Numbered from the stretch's first letter, positions 1-14,171 are shown. The stretch: DNA of 64,000 nt from Purpureocillium takamizusanense (GCF_022605165.1 NC_063071.1:1-64000); one strand, 5' to 3'. Numbers and translations: made by a program. The notes: a model not told the origin generated them from the letters alone.

Positions 1-142
1 CTAACCCTAACCCTAACCCTAACCCTAACCCTAACCCTAACCCTAACCCTAACCCTAACCCTAACCCTAACCCTAACCCTAACCCTAACCCTAACCCTAA
101 CCCTAACCCTAACCCTAACCCTAACCCTAACCCTAACCCTAA
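1..142. repeat. Telomere, (CCCTAA)n
   Basis: An uninterrupted run of about 24 copies of CCCTAA on the plus strand (TTAGGG on the other), the canonical telomere of filamentous fungi. It ends at a short transition into AT-rich DNA. The C-rich strand read inward shows that position 1 is the physical chromosome end. Confidence 0.98.
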
Positions 143-3100
143 ATCGCTAAATAGATAAGGAGACTAAGAACGTCCTAAAGGATTAACCTTATAGATAAGA
201 TAATCTTTCGAATCGGCTATTACCTTTAACGCTAAACCCGCTAAAACTAAATATAGATACTTAAATATAAAATAGGGAAGAAACCTAAAGTATTTATATT
301 ATTTATAAGCCTTAACTCGACTATATTAAATATAATTAATATAAGCCCTAGTCGCATTAATTAGGAAATCCCTTAACGATATATACCTATAAAATAGGAA
401 TATAATATATTTATTATTAATAAAGTAAGACTACTATAATATTATTAAATAGTAAGAATATATAATTAAGTTTATATATCCCTTAAACGAGATAAAAAGA
501 GCTTTTATATATTTAGGACGCTAAATTAAAGAATTAAAGAACTACCCTTAAGGGTAAGTATAATTAGCGGGAATATAGACTTAATATAGGGTTCTTATTA
601 ATAAGTCGGTATAAAAAGTAGCTTCCCTATTTAATAAATAAGTAGTTTAAGCTAAAACCTAAAAAATATCGCTTAAATAGACTAACTCTAAAAGGATATT
701 ATTAATCTATAAAAGAGGTAAAGGGTAAAAAGCGATCTCTTTATATATAAGAACGTTATATCGATTACTTATATTAGCGCTACTTAGGTTCTAAACCTTA
801 AGGTAGCTATATACCTTTCTTTATTAGCGCTCGATTAAATAAATAAGGGAGGTAAAGGACTTACTTAACGATTAGCTATAATATTATTAGTCGAGATAAT
901 ATTAATATAATTACGCTAAGATAAACTAACTATATAAGTAAACTTTACTTTATTAAGTAAACTAATATAGTATAGGGAGTATAGGTTTAATAACTTAGAC
1001 CGTAAGAGATTTATAATAAAAGCTTACTTAGCTATTTTCGAAAATAAGGAAAATAAGGTAATAAAGGAAGGAAAGGAACTATAAAAGCTAGAAATAATAA
1101 AAGGTAAGGGCTTTTATACTATATACCGTAAGATAGGATAAAGTAAGAATATAATATATAAAAGCGAGTACTTACGCTATCTTTACTAACTTACCTTTCT
1201 CTCTCCTTTTTAATATATATTACTTTAAAGATTTTTAATATATTAAGTATATTAAAGCTATATAACTTAAAAAGATTATTTAATTAATTTATAAGTATAA
1301 AGAATAGCCTATATATTAGGTCGTTTATATATTAAAAGGAAAGAATAGAAGTAATATATAAACCGAGGTTATAAGACGCTATATAAATAAAGCTTACGGT
1401 ATAGAAAGAAAGGAATAAAGATAGTAAGAAAAGTCTCGCTAAAAGAGGACTAAGCTAATAGCTAATAATAAAAAGGACTACCCTAACCTCTCCCCCTTTC
1501 TCTCTCTTTTATAACTAGACCCTTTACCCTTTATATAAGCTAATAAACCGATTTAATAATACTAAATTAATAAGAAGGCCTATAGGCCTTCTATAAAGAG
1601 ACTAGCTTAAGGAAGATCCTTTTAGGTATTAAGGGAGAAATTAAAATAAAAAGGAAAACTACGATAAATAAGTTCTTCGCTACTTTAAAAGAAGCTATTA
1701 TAAACCTTAATTTAGGGGAGCTATATAAGCGCTAAGTGCCTATATTCTACCTTAAAAAGGATTAACTAAAGGCAAATATAATAGCTAAATATATCGTTAA
1801 TATATTAGTATTTATTAGCTTTTATTAATTTAAAGATATCCTCTTAATAGAGGATATAACGGCTATTAAGTTTAAGTAAATAGATTATATTACTAACCTA
1901 AATAGGCTATTAGCGGGGATATATAAAAAGGAATAAGCTATTAACTTTTAACTCTATAAGGCCTTATAGATAGCTATATAAAAGATTAAATATTTTATAG
2001 CCTATTATAGCTTCTTTACTAAAGTTATTATTATTAACGGCGACTATAGCTAAATAGAGCCTAACCTAAATAACTAAATACGCCTATAATACCTTTATCC
2101 CGCTAATATAACGTTTATATATACCTTATATAGAACTTATCTTAATTAAATATATAAGTATTAATATAAGTAGAGATTTTATATAAGGTTTATTAACTTT
2201 ATAGAGGAAAAGAACTATATAGTTATTAAGCTATATTAAGTAAGCTATATTTAGGACCGGAAATATAAATAGCTTATAATATATAATATACTCGCCTATA
2301 AGCGCCTAAAGTATATCTATATAGTTACCGACTATTAGCGTTAATTCCTTACGGAAGTAAGCTATATATATAACTTTTAATTTCTCGCGCCTTTAATTAT
2401 TAGATAATAAGAGGGATAGGAATATAATTACTTAACGCTCTTATATCTCGTATTTTACTTAAGGGGATAAATCGGCTTTATATTAGATAAGTACGAGAAA
2501 CTATTATAAGTCTTAGCTAATATCTTTCGGGCCCCTTAAGGACTATTAGCTTATATATTATTCTTTTATAAGGATACCTATTTTAAGGACTAAGCTATTA
2601 TTTAACGATTAAATAATTTATATAAGACTATATTTAATTTATCGCTTTTAATCTTTATAGCGATAACTACGAATAAACTAAGAATTTAATACTCTAATTA
2701 TTATATATACTTAATAACGCTAAGCTAAGGGACCTTTTAGGACTTTATTAAGGCCGCTATCGACGGCTATAAGCTAGGGCCCGATAACGTTAAGTTTAGC
2801 TTTTAAACCTTTATTAATCTTAGCGGTATTAAGTACTTTACTTACCTCCTTAAGATAAAAAGGGACTTCTTCGACTATTATAGTATCGAAATTAAAGAAT
2901 TAAAGAGTATAATAAAGTACGGTCTTATTTATAATATACGCGCCTAACCTATATTATCTAGGGAGGATATCCTTATACTACCCGCGATCGTTTAGGTAGC
3001 TCGAGACGCTTAGCCCTTAATGGCCCTTATTTTAGGAATATAAACCCTATATAGGCTAGGGCTAAGAATAAAGAGAGATATTAATAAGATTAGGGGAACT

Positions 3101-4122
3101 ATTGCGATTAAGGCCTTATAAGTATTAAAGCTAGCTATAAAGGCACCCTTTATGGTTTTAATGCCCTTATTTCTTACGCTACCCCTTTAAAGACTAGCTT
3201 TAGCTTAGGGATAGTAACTATAAGGCAATAAAATAGGAAATACCCCCTTAGTTAAGGTAACTCTATTTAAGAAGCGGCAAAAAGATAATTATATATTAAG
3301 TATAAAAGTAAAAGGAATAAAGTTACTATAATAAAGTAATAGACTTATAAATAAGACTACTATAATATTACTGCTTAAAACCTAAGTAGCTATAAAGCTA
3401 CTAGCTTAAAACTAATAGACTACCTTACTTAAGTAAAGCAGCAAGCTTACCGCTAAGGAAATAATCTAATAATACTTACTTATAGCCCCCTAGATATAAC
3501 CTAAGTTATTAATTAAAGATATACTAAAAGCTATAATAAAGGGTATCCTTAAGCCCTCTAAAGGGCGATTAAATACTTTAACCCTACCTTAAAGGCATTA
3601 CCTATAAGTAAGAATAAAGAAGATTAATAGTAAATAAATTTAAAATAGATAAATAACTAACGTATAATATATATCTAATATAATAGACCTTATATATCTT
3701 AGGTAAATAAGCTAGATAGTCGGTATTAAAGCATAAGTTACTATAATAACGGTACTTAATATATTTCTATAAGTAACGGACGAGTTTAAGACTATATTAT
3801 ATATACTAACGAGCTAGACCTACTTTTCTTTACTACCTTTAGGGGTAGTTAATAGAAACTTTTAGCCTATAGCTAAGTAATTAATTAGATCCTATACTAT
3901 AGAAGGACCTTAAACTAGATATAAAGGAGCGTTAAGAAGGACCTTTACATAAGGTATATTATTAAATAATGCCGCTAAGACTCTATAAGTAAGGAAGGAG
4001 TTAAATAAGCTTTAGATTAATATAATAGACGATGGGGCATTTATAAGGAAATAGCAATAAAGGTAGCCCTAATATTATAGCTCTTTCTTAAGGTAAGGGC
4101 GTCTACTATTAAGGAAGAGTAT

Positions 4123-4570
4123 ATTAATAAGAGAAGGTATAGGAAATAAAAGATAGCTTAAAGAAAATAAATAAAAATAGCTAAAGGAATAGCTAAGGGT
4201 AAAAGGGAGCTATAAGGGTAAGACTATAAAGATAACTATAAAGGAAGGAAGCCTTCTTAATTAAAGAAGACTTATTACGCCTCTTTAGTTATAGCTAATA
4301 ATACTTACTCTTTTGCCCTATTTTTATACTTTAGATATAAGTATACTTTATTAATATAAGTATCTCGCGCCGTTATAGATTACTATATAATTTTATATAC
4401 TATTATAAATATAGATATTTAACGCTTAAGATTATTTAATTAGAGCTTAACGGCCTTTTTACTATATTAATAAATTAATATATAGGAGTCTTTATATTAT
4501 AACGCGTTAGGTAGGGATAGGAAGAGTATAAAGGGAACGCGCTTTACGGTTTAGTATCTTTCTTGCCTTA
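4123..4570. repeat. RIP-mutated copy of the interior of the 43917-45055 hAT element
   Basis: This stretch aligns by eye with 44088-44535 over about 450 bases in the same orientation. Differences are mostly C-to-T or G-to-A on the copy near the telomere. Shared landmarks include TAAGAGAAGG near the start, ACTCTTTTGCCC or its RIP variant in the middle, and GGTTTAGTATCTTTCT near the end. I could not locate matching terminal inverted repeats around this copy, so it is a fragment or its ends are lost. Confidence 0.7.
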
Positions 4571-7500
4571 ATATACTATACTTATATAAGCTTAGTATTT
4601 AAGTTTAGAACCCTTAACTATACTTTTAGTAAGATATTTATATAGAATTATAAAAGCATAAAGATATAATATAGCGGGTTAGTAATTAATTATAATATAT
4701 TTAGCCCTATTTTATAGATATAAATAAGAATCCTATATTTATCTATTAAGATTACTTTATAGACTAGAAATATATTTTAATAGGTTTCGACTTAATATTT
4801 CTTATCTTTAATATTATTATTAAAGCTAAGTTACTTTATTACCCTTTAAGTATAATATACTTATAAAAGGCCGTCTAGCTAGATAACTATAATTATAACC
4901 TCCTTTACTCTTATAATATAAAATATTTAATCCTAATATTATATCGCTCTCTCTTAAATACTTTAAAGGGATATTAAAGGTATAGGTATATAGGCCTTAA
5001 TAACGTAAGTAAATACTATTTACCTAAAGGATCTATTAATAAGATACTTATTATAAGGCTTTATCTTATTATAGCCTTTATCTATTAAGGTCTAATAGTA
5101 AAGCTGGTTTATAAGGTCGATATATTTTATATAATAAGTAATACCTATTAGTATAGTATTTAATAGCTCTTATAGATATATATATATAGACTCTCTAGTA
5201 AGATTTACTATAAGCGGCTTAATTACCCCTCTATAAAGATATATCTTTTAATATTAAGCGTTACTTATTTAATTACTCTTAAAACTTAGACTATAAAAGG
5301 CTACTTAATTATAAAGTAAAGTAAACTTTTAAGCGCTATAGTAAAAAGTTAAGAAAGGCACGCTTAGTCTTATAGTTTATATATAAGTAGATCTATTTAA
5401 GGTAAATAATATATAAAAACCTATTAAAAAAGGGGGGGGGGGAAACGCTAATATTTATAGTTAAGAAATAGATACTTAATAGGCCTTATTATTATATTAA
5501 TAAGTCGTCTATAATAAGTAAGTATATATATAATAGCTTATTAATAAGTTACTATAGGCCTAGTAATATTAATAAGGTATATAAAATAAGGTATATAGTA
5601 ATTAATACCTTATTTACGGCCTAATTATATAAATATAGGCATACCTTAACGCCCCCCCCCCTTATAAGTACGATTATAAGTAAAGATCGTATTATATATT
5701 AACGTTATTAATCGAAGGTTTAGCTATAGATATTCTTCTATAATACCTCGATTACTATTTAATATAAGGGGGCATATAGATTTTTACTAAAAGTATAGAT
5801 TTAGCGAAAATCTATACGCCCTTAACTTACCCTTTACCCTTCGATCTAATAATATAATAGCCTATTTACCTACTATATATAAAGGTCGATAAAGTATAAT
5901 CTAATCGTTATTATAACTTAATATAAGAAAGTACTATACTATTTAGCCTAATCTAGACTTAATATAATTCGTTACTTATATATTACCGCTTATTTAACCC
6001 TAGTCGCTTATATAATAATAGCTATTAATATCTTACTATTTATTACTTATAGTTATAGATAGTAAAAGTACTATTTTATCTTCTATCTAAGCTTAAATAA
6101 TAATAAAGTAGCTATTTAATTTACCTCTATATATCTTACCCCTCTTAATATAATAGGTATCCCTAATTAATATATATACTCTTTCTCTATTTAAGGGATA
6201 AATCTAAAATACTTCTTAAATTAATAAGCTTTACTATCCTAATAGAATACTTAATAGTATAGAGGAATTATTATATTATAATATTTATAGTCCCTATTTT
6301 TATTAAACTTTAGATCTATAATATAGTATATCTCTTATAGCTAATAGTATTAAAAATAAACTATTAAAGGCGCTATTTAGTCCTTACTTTAACTTTTATA
6401 CTTATATAGAGTCGATATCTTTACTTTAATCTAGGAAAACCTTTATAGGTATATAGATACTTTATGCCCCTATAGCTTCTTATTAAACCGGTATAAAGTA
6501 TAATAACCTCTTAATATCTTTAAGTCCTATTTATATCGATATAATACTGCTTTATTAGCCTTATATTACTATAAGACTTTAGTTAGCCCTATATAAGTTA
6601 TATCGCTAACTTTAAAGGTATTATTATTATTATTATCTTAATTATTATTTACTATCTTAACCCTTAAGTTACTTAATCTTATTAGCTTAAACTCTAGGTC
6701 TATTAAGTAACGCTTAATATAAGGGACTAAGTATATATTATATAGCGCGTCGCTTATTATATATTACTTTTAATCTAGCTAAATATTAAAGAATTAGCTT
6801 ATAATATTATATAAATAGTATTATTATATAAGGAATAAGTCTATTAAGTTAGCGTTTATATTAAGGTACCCCTCGCTATATAGCTCTTATATAGTATTAA
6901 GTAATATAGTCGACTTTATTAACGCGCTATCTCGCTTAATATACCCTATCTTTTATAAGAAGTCGGTTATATATCTTAATATACTTATATATATTACTTA
7001 CTAGATATATAAGTAATTAAAGCTAATATTAAAGGTAGATATAATAATAATAATAAATATAGCCGCCGATTTAAGCTATAAGTCTAATATATCTATCCTA
7101 TTATCGTTATTATCGTCGCTTATATAATAAAGGCAATTTAATAACGTAGCTAGCTTAATTATTAACTCTTTAATTTAGTAATAAAGGACGACTTTATCTC
7201 GCTTAACTTATATAAGATCTTTTTAGCCTTAAAAGCCCTAAATATAGCTAATTACTTATATAGTAAGTATACCTTAGCTATATTTATACTATACTATATA
7301 GTATATATTTAGCCTATCTATAAATTCTTATATAATTAATAGCTAAATAAGTTTATTATACTTAAAGAAAGGCTCCTTAAATATTAATAATAATATTACG
7401 GTTAGCTATATAGTCTATATAAAAATATTTTAAATATATTACCTTAGCTATAATATCGAATAATAATAATTACTTACTATAACTATAAGGTAGTATTTAT

Positions 7501-10500
7501 CGATAACGATATAATTTAATTACTACCTATTATTTAATAGGCCGATATACTTTATAAACTGCTTTATATAGGCTACTTTAATAAAAACGATAATAAATAA
7601 CGCTACTTTATTAAATAACCTAAGGTATTATTTATAATATTAAATACTTACTTTATTTAAGTAATTAAGTATATTTATATATAAAGCGATTATTAGTAAT
7701 ATAAATATAATTATACTAGTATTATTTATTACGGCTATAATTATAAAAAATAATAACTTATTAGACTTAATATTAAAGACTATAATAACTTATTTTATTA
7801 ATTAAGGGCCTAATATAATAAATATTGCCTTTTCTTAACTTAACTAATATAGCTATAATATTAAATCGTTATATAGCTAATAAGCTATAGTAATAAGATT
7901 ACCCCTTTTTAGCGCTAGGCGCTTATAGAGCTAAACTTTCTTATATATATTTAAGATATTACTATAGGTATAAAGATTATTATCGCCTATAAGTACCTAT
8001 AGGTATTTCCTTTAGAGAGCTTAATCGACCTTAAGTAAGTTATATTATATCTTTAATACTTAATAAATATAATTAAGTAATATATTTATAACTAAAGTAA
8101 TTATATTAATATAAATAGAGTTAAAGGTACCGATTATATAATTACTTATTATAGCTAGCGAGATTATATTAAACTCCTTTTTAATCTCCTTTAAGCCCTC
8201 TATATCGTATATATTAAAGTTAGCTTATTAATTAAGGCTTAACTTAGCTTTTATAATAAAGGTAGCCGCCTATCGCTATTAAGTTATAATAAGCCTTAGC
8301 GTCTTTATTTATATATAGGCCCTTTTTAAGTAAGTTATTACCTTTCTATTTAATTAGACCTTATTACTTAATATAGCTTAAAGGTATAATAATAATAACG
8401 CTTTAGGTTTACTTTAATATAAAAATATCTATTATAAAGGCTAGATAATAATAAGGTATATAAGAAATAAATCCCTTATTATATAAAGTAAGAAATAAAT
8501 ATTATTAACTAGCTTCTTTATTATCTCTTAGCTTTTATAATAATAAATATATAATATAACGCTCTTTTCCTATATATAAATATTTTAGCGCCTTTTTATA
8601 TTTATATATAATATTAATAATAGCTTAGGTACTTATAATAATAGATAGGGTAATATATAAATAAGCGTAATTAATTACTAAAGGAACTCTTAGATATAAG
8701 CCTTATAAATAGCGATAGCCTTATAATATAAAACCTTTTACCTTATTAAGCCGTCTTATATAAATACCTACCGTAAATTAGCGTAACTTTAAATTTACTA
8801 TAATAAAGTATCTTATATATTAAGTAGGGCTTTTATATTCCTTTTATTAATTAGCTATAAGCTATTATACTCTTTAAGATCGAGGTCGTTATATACCTAT
8901 TAGGACTTAATTAACGTAATATTATTTATATTAAATAAAAGCTCGTTAAATAAGAGCCTATATACCTATTAATACTTTAATATAAGTAACTATAGGATAT
9001 AATCTATATATAGTATAACGCTATTTAATATAAGGGTTTACCTATTTTATAATTAGCGAGCTTAATATTATATAATAGCGGACTTATTAATTATTTTAAG
9101 GTAGTTACGCTAAGCTAGGGTATAGCTAAATAATATCTTTTCTTTAATATTAAAGGCCTTTTTAACTATTAATTAAATATAGTCTAAGATCCTATCTTTA
9201 TTATCTTATTTATAAAAGTAAATATAATTAAATATAAAAAGCTATATAATTTAAACGATTATTAAGATATAATTAATAAAGTTTTTAAGCTTAGCCTAAA
9301 TTAGTCCCCTAACCTTAATCTTATAATAGCGACCTTTTTTATTACTATTATTACTAAAGGGTATAATTTAGCTATATATAATATAGAAGCTTAATAAAGG
9401 GGAGTAAAATAATATATTATTAACCTTTTAATATAATAATAATAAATAAAAGTTATATATAATATATTAAAGGGCTAGGTTACTTTTATATACCTTATCT
9501 TTATTATCTTTATAGCCGCTAGCGTCTTTAATAGCCTTCTTTACTATACTTAAAGCCTTAACGATCTTACTTATAGCTTACCGCTATAGCTATATAGGCT
9601 CGATAATATCCTATAATAATACTTAATCCTTTACCTCTTATATAAAGTAGCTATCCTCTTAGTAAATAATATAGTAATAATATATTAAGAGCTCTTTAGC
9701 TATATAAAAGTATATTATTAATAATAACTTATTCTTAAAGTTATAAAAAGTTAATACTTTACCTTTACCTTTTTTTAAAGAGCGCCCCTTTATAAAGTCG
9801 CTTAATATTAACTAATATTAATATATTATTTTATTATTAAGGGATCTATTATTATAAAGTATATATATATTATAGAATATAGCTTTAATATTAATAAGGA
9901 TATATATAAGGTCTAACTTTATATAAGTCTCTTTAAGTCCCTTTATATAATTACTATTATTATTATTATTATTATCGTTATTATTATTTAATTAGCCTTT
10001 AATAATATTACTTATTTATAATAGCCTATATAATACTTTAATTTCGACTTTATTAAGCCCTTAAAGGTAGGCTAGGAATTAAGTATAAATAAGCTACCCT
10101 TTATAGTCTATTTATAAATTCCTTATATCCTTTACCCTTATAGCCTTTTCGTTAAGGTTATATACCGCTATTTTTAGATCCTCCTTTAAACTTTTAAATA
10201 ACTTTATTTCCTTTTTATATAAAGGCAGTAATATTTATATTAATATATTAAAGCCTATAATAATAATACTTTCCTTAATAGCTAATAGCGCTAATAATAC
10301 TATAGCTTTTACGATAAAGTAATTAATTAAGCCCTTTACTATAAAGTATATCTATAAATAATATAGCTATTAAAGCGCCTTACTTATCGTTTTATATTAT
10401 AATACTTTCTTCCTATACTTAAATATATAATTATATATTATAGTAAGCTATATTATATAGAAATTATACCTATCGGTATATATATAGTAATACTTAATAT

Positions 10501-11025
10501 ATATATATAATTTATTAATTACTTAATATAATCGCGTCCTTTTTAGCCGCTATTATTAAAGCTCCTTTAAGGGCTAAAGGCTATAGCTTAATAATAGTTT
10601 AATAATTATCTTTAGCTTATTACCTTATATATAATATAAGTCGGCCTATAAGTATTATTTCTATTTTATTATCTTTATAATTAAGTATATCTTATAAATA
10701 TAATATATAATAATATAGTAATTAGTATTATATATAAATATATTAAAGCTTATTATAATATAATAAAGTTAAGGTAAGATTTATATATATATATAAAGAT
10801 ATATAAATATAAATATATAAATATATATAATCTTATATTCTTTAATATAAAATAAAGATATTAATAAAGAATAAAGAAAATATAATAAAAAGAATAAAAG
10901 TTATTTACTTTAAATTAACTATATTATAATATAAAATACTATATTATTTATAACCTTTTTACTTTACCTTTAATAAAGGGCCTAATAAAAATTATAATAT
11001 TAATAGCCTTTATTTATATTTAATT

Positions 11026-11051
11026 ATAAATAAATAAATAAATAAATAAAT
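11026..11051. repeat. (ATAA)n microsatellite
   Basis: About six tandem copies of the tetranucleotide ATAA inside the RIP block. A similar ATTT-rich run lies at about 62306-62338. No function is implied. Confidence 0.85.
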
Positions 11052-11280
11052 TAAGATATAATTATATATATATAATCTAAACCTATATATAATAGCGAAG
11101 ATATATATTAGTCTTCCTTATTTTTACGTTATTACCCTATCCTTAATATAGCCCTTTCTTTACTTTAAAATACCCTACCCTTTTTATTAGCCCCTTTTTA
11201 ATTAACGCTAGCCTTTTTATCGAACTCTTTTTTTACTATACTAGCGTCGATATAGGGGCCCGGCGCTATATTATCTCTCG

Positions 11281-12136
11281 CGCGCCGCCTACGCGTAAGG
11301 GTACCTAGAACGACCGATAGGGGCACCCTTTTTCTTCGAAAAGGGCCGGGCATAATAGTAGTTAGTAAGTAGCTAATGACGTCTTGGCTTCTACGATATA
11401 TGAGGGTGATACGCGTTTAACTAGGACGCGGTCTTCTTTTGCTAGCATTCGACTGTCGCAGAATGCGAGCGGTAAGTCGACGACGGTGCGAAATGGCCGG
11501 CGCTAGACACCGTTTTCGTCGATTAGACGCAGGGCGTCAGAGGTATCGTGACGACACACCTATAATGATTTTCGCCCGGTAGCATCCTGAGAGGTATTCA
11601 GATTGTTCATCCCGAGGAAATGGCGCTTTATGTGATGGGACATCGGGTGATCTCGCGCCTACTAGATGTCTCTCTTCTGTGTCGGAGCATATGCAAGCGC
11701 TGCTCACCGATGTGGATCGTTTTATATGAGTACTTGGAGGCAATCGATCATTGGACAACGACTATTCCGTTAACAGGGGCGCCCCCAGTCGTCTCTCTCC
11801 GCAATAACCCAGACCAGAAATGGGTGCGCCATTAGTGGAGGTTCGTAGAACCGCTTTATGCTCCCGAACGTCACAGTTACAGCCACGTATTCAGTTACTA
11901 ATGCAAATGCAATAGCGGCACAGCGTGGTTGCAGATAGGACGTCATGCCTAGAACAGTTGCATCATGAAGTCTTTCGACGGGACGTAGTAGATAATGGGG
12001 GAGGGGTAGCCGGCTGTCAACGTCACCCACGGTCCTTGCGCACAGGGATCATAGAAATCACGGATGAAACCATACAACCATATCCGAGCCCATCTTTCAA
12101 TAATCAGTCTAATCTCGACCTCAAGTCCCTTCAGTC
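11281..12136. other. Intergenic, no gene recognised
   Basis: Balanced-composition DNA between the RIP block and the first gene. Short ORFs exist on both strands, but none shows a recognisable motif, a splice-consistent extension or a signal peptide. It presumably contains the promoter of the oxygenase that starts at 12137. Confidence 0.6.
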
Positions 12137-13348
12137 ATGGCGTCTATAAAGCAGCATTTGGATAGATATGTTCATCCGCCCGAAACGATTTATGAGCGTG
12201 GGTGTCGCCAGGGTCTAGAGCCGTCAAGCGGTTAGGCAAATTGCTAATAGAGAGCAGTCAATTATGCGGACCTTGTGACTCTAGATCTCTCGCTATTTGA
12301 TCAGCCTGCGGGAAAAGAGGAGCTGACGGAGAAAATAAGGGAAGCGGCGCACCAAGATGGTAATATGCTAATTGCCTTTCATTGTCTAGCGGGATATTCA
12401 GAGACTAATCTTAATCCATCAGGGTTCTTTTACGTAAAGAACTTTGGCCTCAGCCAGGAACAAATCGATGAGCAGTTCGCTATCGCAAGAAAATTCTTTG
12501 CCCTCCGTGAGGAAGAGAGACTGAAATACCGCGCCCCCCTCGAAGAAGGCAACTACAATGGTTATCGGCCCCTGGGGTCGATTGAGATCCTTCCTCGGCT
12601 ATATGACAATCTCGAGTTTTATAGCGTCTTTAAGTTCATTCCTCAAACACAGCGACCTCAACCAGACATCTTTAAGCAGTACTGGGCCGAAATCGAAGAA
12701 TTTCACCGTCACATGCACGAGAACGTGGCATTTAAACTCCTTCGTTTACTGGCTATCAGCCTCGAGCTACCAGAGGATACTCTGGTGCGTGGGCATCTTT
12801 ACGAGGACAATTGTGACAGTTCTTTGCGCTATATGATGTACCGAGCCCGTTCGAAAGAGGAGAATACTTCATACAAGGATCTATATCTCCACGGCCACAC
12901 AGACATTGGTACCCTTACTTTTGGATTCCAGCAATCCGTCGCCGCATTGCAGATGAAACGCACTGAGGGTTCATGTTGGGAATATGTTCGAATTCCTCCT
13001 AGCATAATAGCCGTCAATGTTGCGGATATACTCCAATTCTTAACGAATGGATATTTCAAGAGTGGCATCCATCGGGTTATTGCACCGCCTGAAGACCAAG
13101 CATACAATGACAGGTTAGGGTTGTTATATTTTGTGCGGCCAAGTGACAGACTGCCACTTAAGAGTCTGAACAGTCAGGTGCTGCAGAGAGCAGGATATTG
13201 CGACAATGTTCATGTGGATGACGAACCTAGTATTCCAGCATCGGAGTGGGTTAGGGCTCGAGTCAGGAAGAATTGGACTAGATCCCCTTCTAACGACAGC
13301 GAGACTTTAAAGATGGCAGGGTTTCAAGCCAAGATTTCCTATAATTGA
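12137..13348 (+). CDS. 2OG-Fe(II) dioxygenase, isopenicillin N synthase-like fold
   Basis: Predicted non-haem iron oxygenase that uses 2-oxoglutarate and O2; substrate unknown. I infer three exons, 12137-12197, 12258-12359 and 12423-13348, giving 362 residues. The first intron ends ..GCTAATAGAGAGCAG and the second is a 63-nt GTAATA..CAG intron whose removal joins AAHQDG to FFYVKNFG, as expected at the N-terminal DIOX_N part of the family. The iron ligands read as HGHTD (His213, Asp215) and SGIHRV (His271), with Arg285 in NDRLGLLYF as the 2-oxoglutarate anchor. All catalytic residues are present, so it looks functional. The long single ORF would start at a GTG at 12275; the ATG exon at 12137 is preferred because it keeps frame and supplies the missing N-terminus. 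A small transposable element lies 71 bp past the stop codon. Confidence 0.85.
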
Positions 13349-13419
13349 CATCAGATGCCATGGATTTAGTTTATGCAAACTCATGATGAACCTTGCCAGA
13401 ACGAAGACGTACTAGTATA

Positions 13420-13705
13420 GAGTAGCACTATTTACAGTCACGCGTTTCTCTATTTTCACACATCCAATACCTGCCAAGCCGGGCTTACAGTGCCACACTG
13501 TCCCATGCCGGGCTGTAGCAGACCAGCTGGCTACATACACAATTGAAGCTATCGCGGGCTACGGCGGGCTAGCGGGCTACGTGCGGCAGGACATAGAATG
13601 GCACTGTAGCCCACTATATGGCAGGGATTGCCATTGGCTATAGCGGGCTTGGCAGGCCTCGAGGTGTGCGAATAGAGAAACGCATGACTGTAAATAGTGC
13701 TACTC
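13420..13705. mobile_element. hAT-type MITE, 286 bp
   Basis: The ends form terminal inverted repeats of about 42 bp with three mismatches as I read them, both beginning GAGTAGCACTATTTACAGTC. The interior has several copies of the motif GCGGGCTA or its complement, a subterminal-repeat pattern seen in hAT elements. There is no coding capacity. The terminus GAGTAGYACTATT is shared with the larger elements at 30323-33651 and 43917-45055, which have 8-bp target duplications. Here the flanks (CTAGTATA and ATCAGCAG) do not match, so this copy lacks a target duplication. Confidence 0.85.
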
Positions 13706-13706
13706 A

Positions 13707-14171
13707 TCAGCAGAGCCCTACGAACTCCTCATCGAATCTCCTATAGTTGCTAGAACAAAACCAGCGCAGCTACAGCTTCTGGCCGACCTCCGACTGCTGT
13801 TGAAGGAGCAAGGCATACCCGTCAAATCGATTGCAGATAAATGGTGCAATACGATTGAAGACACCCAAGAATTTGTGCAAGCTAGAGCAGTGGACTACAT
13901 ACAGATCAAGATGCCCGACTTAGGAGGGATTAATAACGCTGTCGATGCGGTATTTCTCTGTCGCGAGAATGGCATTGAATGCTGTCTGGGTGGTTCAGCA
14001 AACGAGACAGACATCTCAGCTAGGATCACAGCCCAGGTGGCGCTAGCTACGCAGCCAGATTTCATGCTTTCAAAGCCGGGTATTGGGGGCGACGAAGACT
14101 TGATGATTCTTACGAATGAGATGCTACGAATGGCGGCCTTGGTCTCTTCTGGCGTCATCAAAGAGCTATGA
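13707..14171 (+). pseudogene. Methylaspartate ammonia-lyase, C-terminal fragment
   Basis: An open frame of 154 codons resembles the C-terminal part of methylaspartate ammonia-lyase (enolase superfamily), which deaminates 3-methylaspartate to mesaconate. Recognisable pieces are PYELLIESP, ADKWCNT, a QIKMPDLGGINN metal-site region, the GGSANETDIS block and ATQPDFMLSKPG. Family members are about 410 residues, so more than half, including the N-terminal cap and part of the barrel, is missing. Homology starts essentially at the end of the MITE, which suggests the truncation point coincides with the element. The first ATG in frame is at 13800, too late for a working enzyme. Confidence 0.8.

Larger units (their letters stand above)
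143..11280. repeat. RIP-mutated AT-rich subtelomeric block
   Basis: Eleven kilobases of very AT-rich DNA without a usable ORF on either strand. CpA and TpG dinucleotides are almost absent while TpA is abundant and CpG, CpC and CpT survive, the pattern left by repeat-induced point mutation. The parent sequences were therefore repeats, presumably transposons, but most are too eroded to name. One part (4123-4570) can be matched to the transposable element at 43917-45055. Runs of 11 G (5432-5442) and 10 C (5652-5661) and a microsatellite (11026-11051) are the other landmarks. The right edge is abrupt: balanced composition returns around 11280. Confidence 0.9.

Noticed and set aside
1..11280. Telomere-linked RecQ helicase gene of the kind found at some fungal chromosome ends
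   Set aside because: Looked for but no helicase motif or open frame can be read in the RIP-mutated block.
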